Origin: Phallusia mammillata
Lineage: Eukaryota > Chordata > Ascidiacea > Phlebobranchia > Ascidiidae
NCBI GenBank assembly: GCA_003260075.1
Contig: QLIY01000350.1
Location: 1 to 64,000 of the forward strand
Reading direction: 5' to 3'
DNA: 64,000 nucleotides
Below are positions 13,501 through 26,400 of the stretch, piece by piece. The translations under genes and the position numbers were made by a program. Numbering within the stretch: the first letter of the stretch is position 1; the number at the start of each line of letters is the position of its first letter. The notes below the pieces were generated by a model. That model was not told where the DNA came from and did not search any database. It saw only the letters and a program-made list of their open reading frames with translations.

Positions 13501-15316
13501 GAACAAAAAGTAGATGACACAATTAGTGGATCCAGGTTCAACGCACTGTGGTACCCAAACACTCCAAATGTTTGCCACATTTCATTAACCCACAAAAACC
13601 TTAGTAGATAATTGCTAGGAGTGACAGATAAGTGATGAAACGGAACAAACTGTCCAAAGATTTAATAACTCTCATACGGACGGACAGCGCACATCAAACT
13701 GCCAGACGCATATTAATAAGAGAACAGCTGGGCAAATATGAAACTGGTTTGACGGACAAGAAAAAGCTATGAGATTGAGACATCACGTTGAGCGACAGAG
13801 TCGTAAAACATACTTGTGTGGCTCATGAGAGTTTTCATGATGTACGATAAAACTCCTTGACTGTGGTTTGCATATCAAAAGACGTTGAGAGGGAAATGCC
13901 ACATACAGGTGGTTAAGGTTCACCTTACATAAACATTCATAAAAAGTCATAGTGTAAAATGCCTGTATTCTGTGAATGCATCTGCGAAGATATTACGATT
14001 CCAAAACTGTTTAACACAAAATCAAGTTCGAATTGTAGCATTCGATAAAAGTTCAGCGGATATGATGTTTTCAATCTCAAGTGCCTAAAAAAATCAATAG
14101 CGCAAAATTTGTATTTTAGATCAAGTTGCTTGCTAAGTGCTCTTACTGTGCGACATTTCCTGCGACCGACAATCACTGTAATCCAATAGTATTGAGCGGA
14201 TTTGGGGTTTCTGTGGTTTTCTATATCGACAAACTACATTAAAGGTACTTTAGAAAGCACTTTTTCGGACAAGCAAATTTTCAGTCATTGAATGTTAAAA
14301 ATGCACTTCATGGTTTTGGGACTAGGCCTTCCAGAGGCGAAAATTGATACGATTTTTCACCAATGCTAGTAAAATCTAACCTATGGTGAAATACCAACTA
14401 ACAAAACCAGTGTTTTTTACGAAACCTGAGTTATATACCGACTCATTAAAAAGTCATATTTCCACATTGCCAAGTTAAAAATCTGATCATGACAATTTAG
14501 GTGAGTGGCACACTGGTTACGGCCACTAATGCATTGAGTAGGCGTAAATGCAAATGAGATCCGTGCGTGAGGAAAAGGGTTATATGGAAACGAAACCATT
14601 ACCCTAAATCCGGCTGGCCTAGTATTGAAATGAGACCAAATGGATGTGATACTTGATGTCACAATATTTACGAAAATATACAAGCAATTAACGATTTGTA
14701 TATTTAGCAATTGCCCATAGGATTTTATGTGTGAAAAAACATTGCCTTGTAAAATCGTAGAGACATGCATTATGAGCCATCAATGGATATTTGCCAAGGC
14801 GTATTTAAACCCTATGTTGTAAAACGCACTACTTTTCACCAACCAATAGTCCCAACAATGTTTCGTGGACTTCTGGCGTGACAAAACGTTTATGGGTGTT
14901 TACAATATCAAAACATTTTAAAGCAGAGTCAATAGTAATTGAACATAGTGCTTTATGAAAAGACAAATCTTGTACCATTCCAATACAGTGGCAATTAAAC
15001 TTCCTTTCAATTGCCCACACCCGTTCATATTAACGATGTCACCCCCCCCCCGTCAATAGTAATTGAACATAGTGCTTTATGAAAAGACAAATCTTGTACT
15101 ATTCCAATACAGTGGCAATTAAACTTCCTTTCAATTGCTCTCACCCGTTCATATTAACGATGTCAACAAAGTACTCACATTTGGGTAAAACTCGCTCTCA
15201 GTGGCTGGCGTTGACCTGGGTACGTCGAAACCCGACGGACGACTTGATCGTGACGTCATCACGGCAGTTATGACGCACAGCAGCAATATGACTGTGCGCA
15301 GGATGAAGGGTCGCAT
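1573..15316 (-). CDS. CCN-family matricellular protein (CYR61/CTGF-like), six exons
   Basis: Secreted extracellular-matrix signalling protein of 366 residues (vertebrate CCN1/CCN2: about 350-380). Coding exons, all with GT-AG borders and matching phases: 15179-15316 (start codon and hydrophobic signal peptide), 7450-7645 (IGFBP module, signature GCGCCRIC), 6802-6970 and 5567-5649 (VWC module, ending in CCAKWTC), 2429-2622 (TSP1 module, CMVQTSKWSECSKTCG), 1573-1893 (CT cystine knot, GCISVKVYKPRYCG, CSCEKPC). All four modules are present in canonical order. The modules are known to bind growth factors, integrins and proteoglycans. Compared with the usual one-exon-per-module plan of vertebrate CCN genes, VWC is split by an extra intron. 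Intron 1 is 7.5 kb, much larger than the others, and may hold regulatory DNA. Which vertebrate CCN it matches best cannot be decided by eye. Confidence 0.94.
8917..9083. repeat. Direct duplication split by C11
   Basis: 8917-8995 (79 bp) is repeated at 9007-9083 with a few differences; between them are 11 C (8996-9006). No long C-run follows the second copy. Interpreted as two overlapping contig ends joined by a placeholder (see findings). Confidence 0.85.
11503..11855. repeat. Direct duplication split by C10 and followed by C11
   Basis: 11503-11667 (165 bp) is repeated at 11678-11844 with about 95% identity and a small indel. C10 lies between the copies (11668-11677) and C11 follows the second (11845-11855). 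This is the only site where both copies end in a C-run. Confidence 0.85.
14928..15165. repeat. Direct duplication split by exactly C10
   Basis: 14928-15041 and 15052-15165 are both 114 bp, differ at only a few bases, and are separated by C10 (15042-15051). The second copy continues without C-run into the donor side of CCN exon 1. Confidence 0.9.
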
Positions 15317-18300
15317 TTTGATTCAGCGTAGGTTCAACTCATATAATGATTTTCTACTTCTGTGGATATGAACGTTTATGAATCAATCGAGCACCGACCG
15401 ACGGCCACAGACTAGCACCGAAAAAGTACATTTCTTGGTGCCTACATCTGCTAGTCTGTTTTACCAATTTCAACACACTCTTCGACCACATGTATTTTTT
15501 GAAACATGAGTTGTAAACCTTGACTCAGTTTGCAGAAATAGTTAGATTATAACAACATGTTTAAATTTTACAGCTATTTAAATTAATGGAGGTGCATTTT
15601 ATAATGTAACATCTTGAAACGCATTTTCTGTAATTAATAGCAGCACTGACTAACTTATATCTTTTTGTCGTATTACAATAAACAACAGAATCAATACAAC
15701 CTCCTGTCATAATCTTCTGATCCTAAATCCTGCTTAATCAACCCTAACTGACAAATACAAACAAAAGCTCACAATGCAAAGTCAAAACACTGTCTGACCT
15801 GACATACAAAATCAGCAATCTGCGCTTTCTTATCTTGACGCGTGAAGTGTGGGTGTGCTGTGTAATCAGTCCATTAAAACTGATCGGCAAACGACAAGTA
15901 TTTAAAGTTTATGGGCGTATGCGTGATTTAGATTGCAATTTGAGCCTCAAGCGATTGACTGCTGCGCCGTTGTGATGATCAACGTCCTAGAGATGTATTC
16001 CTGCATAATAGGCGGTTTTTTTTACTTGAGTAAAACAGTAAAAATTTTACTTTTTTTAAAACCATATAGCCAAATTAAAAAGCAGTTTCAAATCACAAAA
16101 ACGTACTGCAAAACTGACATGTTTTACTCATAAGTAGTGGTAAACCAAATATAGACATGTTCATCAGCAACAAACTAACTGAAGCACTAAACATGGTTGA
16201 GCACCACAGTAAACATGTATCATTTCCGCCTGGATTTCACGCCTCAAACGCGGCCAAATTTGCAACTTGTCGCTGATGTCAAACGGAAACCGGGCCTTAC
16301 ACTTGCGTCTGGCCGAACACCTTACATCTAGACAACGCTTTTGACTCCCGCGGGTTCCCGATAAAGAATGTGCTTGTAAAATTGCTCATGAAAAACGCGT
16401 CCCGGCTTGCAAGTCAGGGCGTTTAAAAAGTGGAGCTTGAAAAATTTAAGGCATTTACGTCAGCTTATTAGCTCAAGTATAAAACAATTTCAATCGATTT
16501 TGCATAAATTTGAATGTTAGTTTATTTGTACCCCGAGCCTGTCAAACGGAATTCGACTTAACAAATTTAGTGCTTTTTTGCAACCAGTAACTGATTTACA
16601 CGGGCTTATTAAAAATCCAAATCTTTTACCGTGCCAAATTAAAAATCTGATCATAAAGGTCACAGCATCTATGTTCACCTTTGCCTTGCGTACCTGTAAT
16701 TGAAGTTGAAATGATATAACACTTACATTTGAATGTTTGTTTATCATTTGTTTTCAGTCACTTAACGCGTATCATACCGGAATTTTTTAGTGCTTTTTAG
16801 TAGTACCAAGGACTTTGTTATTGCTCTTCTAACTATTTTACAAAGCTGTGTAATTGGTTGCAAGTTGCAAATTGACAAAAAAAGGAAAGAAACGTCTTTA
16901 GTTTATCGCAACATGTTCTATAGCGTACTTTTCATCTCTTGCTAATTGCCTTTCACAACACATTTCAATCAAGTGACAAAGCTGTACCAAAGACAACTAT
17001 TTAAACCAAAAAACAGCAACGCCGTTTTCTTCATGTCTCCTTTTTTCAGGACCTTAGCAAACAGATAAGCAAACACACTTAAAACTGAAGCTAAGACCGC
17101 ACCTCGCTAATGGCTTATTTTAGGAACGCTGTGACCTTAACTATAAGTAACAAGTTCGCTCAAGTGTCATACCTCATTAATACAACCGCTTAATTGTGCT
17201 CTGCCTTCTTGTTTTAAATCATGGGCTTACAGGGGCGCCGCGAAGTGACGCTTTAGGCAACAATAACATCCAAGCACACCACTCCGTTATGACGCCGTAA
17301 ATAAGCGAAGCCTCGATTAATAAAGTCAAGGCGGTGTGTGCGGCTTCTGCAACACACCAGCGCTTTCGTGTAATCGGATTAAGGCATGTAGCATAAGCAT
17401 TACATGCATTACGCGACGCGCGCAAGGAACCATTACGTAAGTGCTATTTTGTGGCAGAAGGTTGTTGTTGGCAAGGGCGGTCAGCATTTAAGCGTCTAAG
17501 ATGCGATCGATTGCTACTTCTTCGGCTGTTGTTGTATCTATTTCGTATTCTACAGATCCTGCAAAATACCAAGGCTTATCAAAAAGGAGTTTTTAGAGTT
17601 TTAGGTTTAGCTGCAATTTTAAGATTATTCCTTCTTTTTCAACCGCCAACAATCTCTACGCTTACATCAGGCGAGTGTTTCAAAAATGGAAAGGTGACAA
17701 AACTTTGTTTCAATTGCATCGGTAACATTTAATTCCCAATAGAATGAAAAGAAAAAAAAACTCTACAAATTCTCCCTGTTAGACGTATGAACAACTAAAG
17801 AGAACATTCTCGAAAAACTATATTGTTCTGCGCCAAATATTGGCCTACTGGAGAATCAAACAAACTGTATACGTGTTCCACGCGTTCCTTTCGCTTTGCA
17901 AAAACAAACTGGAAAAACTTATTTGTGGCGCCATGTTTGCCCAAGAACACCACCTAATCCGTTTTAACGTATCGGATTCCGAATAAATCCGACCGCTTCC
18001 GAAACCAAATACCCACAATTCAGCTGGAAAGTTTCGCTTCAAACGCGATAAGAAAGATAACCAACCGTAGCACATGTTGTTTGGGCATTTTACTCAGATT
18101 CATTGCATTAAACAGCGGAAATACAAACACAAGAACTCGTTTCATCACGTACAACGTCACAATTTAACACCAACTTCACAAAGAGAGCAAGAAACTTAAA
18201 ATGTTTGTGCAAGGAATGGGAGTCTGATTCGTCTAATGTGTGCAAATCTTTAGAGAGCTTTTGTTTAGTGTTTCACGCAATAAAGAGACAGAGTGGATCT

Positions 18301-20025
18301 CAGGTAACATCTGGGTCTGAAATGTTGACCTCTGAATCTGCGGTTCGTTGCCAATTTAACACCAAACACCTGGCAGTGGCCGTTGTGTGTGGTCCTACGC
18401 CTATGTGGGGTTTCATTATGGGGAAAATAGCTTTGATGTCGTAAAAAGCCTGAAATGCATTGATTATGTCGTAAAAATGCCTAATTTTTCTAATATGCGT
18501 TAACGTTTCTTAAATGAGCAAAAGATTATGTACAATGTAGGTTTTTGAGCAGATGCAATTAAAGTAAAAAAATTTATGAAATGAATTGGCCCAGGACGCG
18601 TCAATATTACTTTAAAATGCATTTGACTTATAATCTCCTCGGTCGAAGTTAATGTAAACACATTGTTCGTTATTGTGTTCAAGCGAAGTGCTTTCTTGCA
18701 TTTTTTTCCTTGTTAACAATAGTATGTTGCCTTGCATTTTCATTTCAAGTTCCTGATTTTGTTTTGAATGCTTCGTTAAGTTGCCATTTCCTGTACGTAC
18801 AACGGTATTCTTCTGTAAGGCTGGCTAGAAGATTTTTTCAAATTAAAATATCTTTGGCGCGTGAGTGGTAGATTGGCTCATGACGCAAAGTAGTATAACA
18901 CAGACTACCTTGGCAGCCTACTCTGTAATGCTTTTGGTTCATGTAAATTACAGTTCATTTTGGACCAGTACTTTTAAAACCTTTCGACTAAAATTTTGAC
19001 TTCTTTTATAATATACGAGGCAAAATAATTTCAAACCATCAGCTATTGTCAGTAATGCTCTGCAAAAGAAAAATGTTTGAGCTGATTTTGTATTTTACTG
19101 TCTTGGCGTGATTGATATAATTGAATATCTTAATATTTGAATAAAAAACAGAAAAATATGATTTATCCATATCGGAAGTCAAGTTACCATTAAATTGTAT
19201 TGGAATATTTTCCCTATGATAGGCCTTATAAAGATGATTTAACAGGTTCCCAATAATTGATGTGCAGTTTTTAGCAAAAGTTCTTAACTGCAACCAAGAT
19301 GTCAAGAAAAATATTGTTTTTGATCAACAAATTCAGTCTCTGAGCTGTCTTTAACATAGGAAACAAATGGTCAAGTAGTAACGGGTGCTATTTCATTGTG
19401 CAGAATAAGCCGACACAAAAAATAACAAAAGAAAAACAGACAACACGCAAAAACGTGAAGTGATGACGTACGTATTGGGTGTTCATAGAAAACATAAACT
19501 CGCGCAAGTATTGGGCTCATTGCAGCGAAAAAATGAGAGGTAAAGCAAAATTTTCAAAGTCTAGCAAGATTCGGAATTATCCGGTTCTGGGACGGGTTGA
19601 AAAGTTACTGGCAGAAATACTTTTCCCGCATTTAGTTCTGGTTTTATCCTTAATTGTTTCCGTTAAAGTGGGTAGGGTCGCATAGCATATAATAAAAGAA
19701 AACGTTAATCAGAACTGGAGTTATAAATAATAACACAAGAAATTATTTCAAGAAACATTTTCCCTCAATCAAATCATCGATTTTTGCGCTGAATTACTTG
19801 CAGTGGACGAAAAACGACAAAAAGAGTGCAAAGACGCGGCGGGTTTCGAACCGTCGACCTCGTAACTACAAGTCAAAAGACAAGCCAAGTAATTGGTGGA
19901 CTTGCAAAATGTGGCGAATTGGTAATATACTGCTGTTGGCATGCGAGAGCGGTATGGACGGTTTATAGAAGAAGAAAATTACTGGAAGCTTTTTTTCAGC
20001 AAAATAGTGAAAACTCGGTATTTTG
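15317..20025. other. Intergenic region between CCN and the zinc exporter
   Basis: About 4.7 kb holding the CCN upstream region and the 3' flank of the zinc exporter. Only short open frames without recognisable domains are present. No TATA box or other core promoter element for CCN could be supported. A tRNA-like B-box fragment near 19838-19860 was not accepted as a gene. Confidence 0.5.
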
Positions 20026-20290
20026 AATTATTTATTTAGCGGATAAATAGGGGTAGTGTTGGGAAGTTATTTTTTGAAAATTTTACATCAAGAACTAATT
20101 TTTTGGGTTAGTTTTATTGATTTTTTAATGATAATAACTAACCCAAACCCTAATAGCCCTAACCGTAGGCATGCTTTGAGATATGCCGTTTTCAAAAATA
20201 TTTGTGCTCTTTGCGCCACCTATCGAAAAGTAGCTAAATGTGCGGCTGACGTGAGTTATGGGGTTGGTAACTTTTCCTAAATACCATTGC
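20026..20290 (+). mobile_element. MITE family member with telomere-like core (copy 1)
   Basis: Shares a core with 44028-44302 (inverted) and 60476-60640: a GGGTTAGTTTTATTGA-type stretch, then CCCTAATAGCCCTAACC. Its right part matches the 44-kb copy up to the shared GCTAAATGTGCG end. It lies just downstream of the zinc-exporter stop codon, so it may contribute to that gene's 3' UTR or poly(A) region. Confidence 0.6.
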
Positions 20291-20452
20291 ACGGATGACA
20301 GAGCTAAATAAATTTTGCTACATTCGAAAAAAAGATACATTTTGTCTTCATTCTGGACCAAACGCACATACACAAGAAAATGCCGCCGCGAACGGAAAAA
20401 ATCGTTGAAAGTACAAACACAAAGTGGCGCACCAGAGCCAATAACACAGTGT

Positions 20453-23400
20453 TCACACACCAGCTGTTTCGTTCTCTACCACAGCTGGCAAGGTCATTAC
20501 CAAACCAGGATCATCATCCACCTCCACTACGCCACCTGGTGCTGAGTTTTGTTCTGTGAAAATGGTGTGATCAAAATTTTGTTGAAAAAAAATTAGGAAT
20601 CACTATGTAAGACCTGGTCTATCTATCAATTTCTTTTTCAAGGCCTGATGACAAGATAAATGTGAAAATTCCTTTTATATTTAGGGTACAATTAATTTGA
20701 AAAACTTTTTGCGTTTTGGGCCTTGAAAGTGTGCCACGAAAGAAACATTGGTTGGTTGGTGTGCTTTAAAGAAAACAATGAGAACCATTGGTCTATAATC
20801 TAATTCATATCTATCCTAGTACGCCAGACCTAAGACTATCTCGTACCGAATCAATACTTTTTTACAGCATTTGATCACAGATTTGACAGTCATAGAATAA
20901 TATAAACTCGAAAGCAACCAACCAAATCTTAAAAAAAACCAGAAACATTTTGCTGGAAACTTATTCTTAGTTTGTAACTTCAACAAAGTTTTAAATCTTA
21001 CATACCTGGTGAATATTGCTTGGATGATGATGTAGATGAGTTAGATTTTCTTGGTGTACGTTTTGTATCTAAGATAAAAGCAAATTACGATATAAAACTT
21101 CTACCAAAAAAATATAAAACTTCTACCAAATTTTCAACCGTTTGGTAAAACCAAACGAATGTCATTTCCCCCCGTTTTAAGAAGTTAAAATTGCCAATTC
21201 ATGGAACTAAACTAACACTACATACGGATTTGTTCATAAGTTTAATGGTGAAAACAACGGCCCAAGGACGTAAAAAGCGACAAGCTTTATTTTTCAAACG
21301 TTTCGGCAAATGTTCATGCCACCATCAGTGATATGAGACATCAGTTACACCCGTTTATATCAACCTGAGTTACGTGAAATAAACATAAAAACGTGCGAAA
21401 CAAAACGTTGGAAAAACAAAGCATGTCGCTTTAGAACTAAAAAATGAAAGTAATGCTACCCTAAAAAAGTAATTCTCTCCTGAAACGGTCAAATGACCTA
21501 CAGGTTGAGGCCCACTGCCTCACTAAATAGTTTCCTTTCTCTCTTTTTTCAGTTTGTTTATTCATTTTAATCTGTTTTTTTTACGTCTGAACATGAGTAT
21601 AAGAACTTTAGACAGTTCAGCAAAGTGTTTTTTGTTAAGGCAGGCAAATAACTTACCGGCTTCAACGCCAACTGTCGGTGATGTGTTTGAAGATCGTTTC
21701 TGCAAACAAATATTTTTGAAAAACCACTGCGCAAACTTCATCGTGACAATATCTTGCAGTTCTTGTCACATGTCAATTTTGCTGACACGAACGCAATTAA
21801 AAGATTTTTGAGGGTAATTTTCTACTACATCTCCTACAAAGCTAACATACAATATCTGCATCAGCACAAATATGAACGCGACTGACTAATGTCGCCATTA
21901 CAGGGCAAACATGAGCAGTGAAAACAAATTTACATAGCTAATTTGCAAAACATGTACAGTGTAGGGTACAAAGGTAATGCCGAAATGTTTTCGATTATTA
22001 AGGTTTTTGTTTTAATGAATTTTGAACACTGATACGATATTCGCTAGATTTGCTAGTAGCAAAAAAATGTACTACGTCTTGGGGCATTTCTGCATTCATC
22101 TGACGTGCAGTGTTTGAGAAATGCGTTCCGAGACAAACAAAGTTACAATAGTAATATCTTCTATAGGTAATAGACCTTAATAGAGAAATACTAAAGAATT
22201 CGAGAGTCTAAATTAAGAGATTTTGGATAATCAAAGCAGACAATTAAATTGGATGCGCGTGCAAAAACCCAATATCAGAAAATTTAATCGATCTTTAAAA
22301 TTAGGAATTTTATCGCGTATACTGTAACAAATTCGCTCTGTTGGACAAAGGCCAAATTTAAACAAAAAAAATTGCAATGATCACTTTTTAAACCGGTTAA
22401 ATACCAACACAGCGTCGTTTTGTACTTTTTAAACACAAACCAAACGTTCGTTGTAACGCATTTTTGTATTCTATTGCTTCACTCTGCAATACTAGAAACA
22501 CAATACTTTAGAGTGAGAAAGTAAAGGACTAAACAAGTTATATTACCGCAAGACCATTTATGCTGCAGCAGGTCTTTGTTTTGCAAGCCTCGGTCTGACA
22601 TTGCATGTTACAGTGTGGAGCGGGACTTGTGTGAAATTCGGGTTGAACAGTTGACGAATGAATGCCACTGTCGTGCAATCGTTTCTTAACCTGTGAAACA
22701 GACAGTTTAGATTTTTTGTTTCAAAAGATACGTTCTTTCTAGCATAAATATAAATTCAGAACCGGGATCAGACATGAAGCGTTAAAGAAGACCAGCGATC
22801 ACGGCGCACTCATATATATATTATAGTATGCTCTTAAAGGCGTTGTACCGAATCAGCAGGTCGCCAAGCATTTCTAAGTGGCAGGGCATATGGGAATGCG
22901 TGTTGACCGGTTGATTCGATATAACGCCTGCAATAGGTATCACTTCTTGCGCTTTTATGGGCTTTTATTCAAAATCTAGAAGTAACAAAAATATACACAG
23001 CATTGCCAAAACTTTAATTAGCTTGGCAGTATGCTAAAACGAAAAAAATCGATTTCTTGGGAGTCTTAATTAATCACTTAAAATGAGGATTTTTATTTGA
23101 AACCCTGACGTACTGAGATATAGCAACCAAGATATACCGCAAATCCATTAATTAGCATGCCAATGCATTACCCCAGCAAAATCATGTTTGCTTAGCGGAG
23201 CCAATACCCGAATAGTGTAAATTTTGACAAAACTGGTACATTTTTAAAAGAAATTTAAACAATAGGCATTAAACGCCAAACGTAGCCTTTACATTTTACC
23301 CTGTGGTTTTCAAACTTATGCACTGATTTTAGCTGTAGAGATTGGTTTCTAGTTAGTTGTAAACGTGTCTTTTTTATTGTCAATAAATCGATAAACACAC

Positions 23401-26400
23401 GAATTTACGTCTTTTTTGGACAAAGACTTGATGCAAGTTAAGAAATTTGGATAAATGCAATGGCCTACCCTAGAGTGATGTTAAAGCGATGTGACTTATG
23501 TTTTGGGAAGTGTACCATTTTCTACAAATTTTCCTTATAAATGCTGCCCTTAATAAAACTTGGTTTTGAGGAAAATACGTTTTAAAAGAAGCACTACAAT
23601 TGTGCAATGTTTTGCAATTTTTTAAACCATAATTTGTATCAGTACATTATGAAGCAGAATTGCGTGACAGTTTGTGACTACACAGTGACAATTTTCTTGC
23701 TGTCTCAGAAAAACAACTAAATTGACTTTAACTAACATGTAATTCAGTTACATCAACATGTGATTTTCAGGTGCCTCCGTGCAGGAGTTTGAAATTACAT
23801 AGCGGGTGTAAAAATTCATGCTATTTGTTTCAAAAATGGCTTGTCAAAGTGGTGCGTCCAACCGCTTAAATTTTTTTATGTCACAGAAAAAATGTGCTCA
23901 CTGCATTTGAAAAATCGCTTTTTAGGCTAACAGTTAAATTAAGAATACAGATATGCAAGTCAATTGCATGAAGAACCTGGGGTTTTTAAAGGCCTGGTAT
24001 ACGACAACGTAATATCCAAGATTACCGTACTTTGTATGATGGTGTTTTGACAAAATGCAAAAAAACGTATGTGGCCAGAACGGTAAACGGTCAAAATATG
24101 ACTCAGAAAAACAACAAAAAAAGGGCAACCTACTATTTTCGCTACACTCAGATAGGTGTCGGCGTCCTTGCATTGCAAATGAACAGTTGCAACCAACTTC
24201 TCCCCCGTCAACTGCCATATATGGAAGTCGTGGATTTCTTGAACGCCTTCGATCTTTTCAATCCTAATAAGAAACAATAAACGTTGAACGCCTGAGAGAC
24301 GGAATAGCTTTTTTAAGCTTGGATATGATCTTTTGGACAAATACACAAAAACTAAAGAGCAAATTTGTGGTTTAAAACGTGTTAGGCAGTGGTGGAATTC
24401 AATTTTTTTTTCCAGTCGGTTCTATCACTAAAGTCCTATTTTTCAGCCGGTCCTGTGACAAAACGTCCATATTGACAGTAACCAGTAATGCTAACCGGTT
24501 CGCTGATCTCATAAAATTTCGTGAGACGGTTCTGTAGAACCGGTGCGAACCGGCTGAACCCTATAACACTGTTAGGCAACTTTATAAAAACATGCACCTT
24601 CCTTAGAACAAGTTTCTATAACTATATTTAAATAAAAAGTTCAATTTCAAAATAGACGCATGTGATTAAATTTGTTCAATGAGCACCGCAATGTGAAGTT
24701 ACACACATCACAAATTTGTCTGCAAAATCTTTGACAAAAAAACTGGTAAGGGCCTTCTATACGCGCCTTCTGAAAGCCTTACTTCATCGAAAATGTCACA
24801 GTCGAAAGGCATTGGTTAGCGTACAAAAAGTTAAACCGCATCAAGCGTTGTGAGCCGAACACTGGTCGCAGTTTGACCTCCAATTACATAACACATCTAG
24901 TATAATTAATAAATGACACGACTAAAGGTGCACAGATGATCCATGCTTACAAGTCGTGATTTTTTATGAACACACGCCAGACATATCTGAATATAAAAGG
25001 TGAAAAGTCAAAAGGTGGAAGTTTCTTTCACTGATGAAACCGTATCGTTATAAACAGGAGTTTACTATGTGTGGTCTGTTTTAGCGGTTTACTATCAGTA
25101 AATAACCACTAATTGTCACAATGGTGAAAGTATAATTTAGGTGTAAACTTATTACAGGAATATAACCTCAACCCTTTTTGCCGGTATTTCTTAAAAAAAT
25201 GTGTCGCTATTTTTCAGTTGGTTCGCCGATAATGGTAGTTAACCAAGGCTCTCCATAAGCGAGTAACGTTTGTTTGATGAATTTTTGTAGCAAGAAGCTA
25301 TTACTTAAAGAATGGATTATTAGGGTCGCCGCAAATAAAGGTTGATAAGTCCTGTTTCAGACTTTCAGAAAGTTTGAAAGGAGGCACATGTGGTAAAGTT
25401 TTTGGCCCGAAACAAAAGGTTTGGTTTAATAGTCTCTGTATGTGTATGATTGTGCGAATAGAGACAATGCGTTTCCGACAAAACTGTAAGCATTTAAACG
25501 ACCGGTACAATGAATTACAGTAGAACTGTCGCACTGTCATTGATCAAACAGGCGAAACTTAGTGGCATTACTAATCAAAATGCAAAATATTGCTATGCAA
25601 GCGCTATTTCTATAAACAGTGCATGACATGAGTTATACCGCTATAAAAACGTCACTGCATTGTTTTATGACGCCACATCGTGCAGCCATAGCAGTTTGTA
25701 ACACTGGTATTTTGTTGTAGCACAAGCATTAATTGTGATCAAAACTAGTACGGTTGCTGTATTCACCCGAACGAGCTTGATAGATGTTCTTGCAATAAAC
25801 AATACCTCAAAGCGTTACTTTGTTTACAAATTTTGAGGCTTTTCACGAGTGCAGCCGAGTGCACTTAACACCAGACCGCGAGGTGTGATCGAAAAGATAG
25901 GGTACCGCGCAATTTCTAAATTGTCGGGGTAAATTATAAAGCGACAGGCCTATTGAAGACGCCATTTCGAAGCAAACGTTGGGACAAAAATATTACCAGA
26001 AAACAAATTTACGTGAATGCCTCTAACTGCGTCTGTATTTTACCAAAAAAAGAATAATCTCCGTTTGATTTTGTAACCGCACATATCACCCGTATAATTT
26101 TCAAAACGCGAGGCCATTACAGTCCTGGTGACGAATGTTCACAAAATTTATCAACTATCATTTTGTGTTGTGGGTGTAGTTTTAGAACTGTAGATACATG
26201 GGGTTTGAGACCGTCCAGGTGTTACCTATACATGGACAGCCGAAAAAGCGCAGAAAAGGCGCAAAAACAACCAAATACATACTTGTCTCGGATGTCGTCA
26301 AGCTGGATGTGATTGGGCACTGTCTGCAAAAGTATCAGACTTGACTGCTTGAACAGAGGAACGGTTGTGAAAATCATGATTAAAACCAGCAGTAAGCTCA

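Larger units (their letters stand above)
7646..15178 (-). other. CCN intron 1 (7.5 kb)
   Basis: A large intron that holds two C-run duplications (8917-9083 and 11503-11855) and part of a third (14928-15165). No convincing exon was found; an open frame at 9774-10358 was not accepted. Size and position (just downstream of the signal-peptide exon) make it the natural place for enhancers, but no specific site can be supported. Confidence 0.6.

Noticed and set aside
17219-17425. GC-richer 200-bp segment with a minus frame
   Set aside because: No recognisable motif, RNA structure or splice context.
19838-19870. Minus-strand B-box-like GGTTCGAAACC resembling a tRNA T-arm
   Set aside because: No consistent T-stem, no A box and no cloverleaf; at most a SINE fragment.
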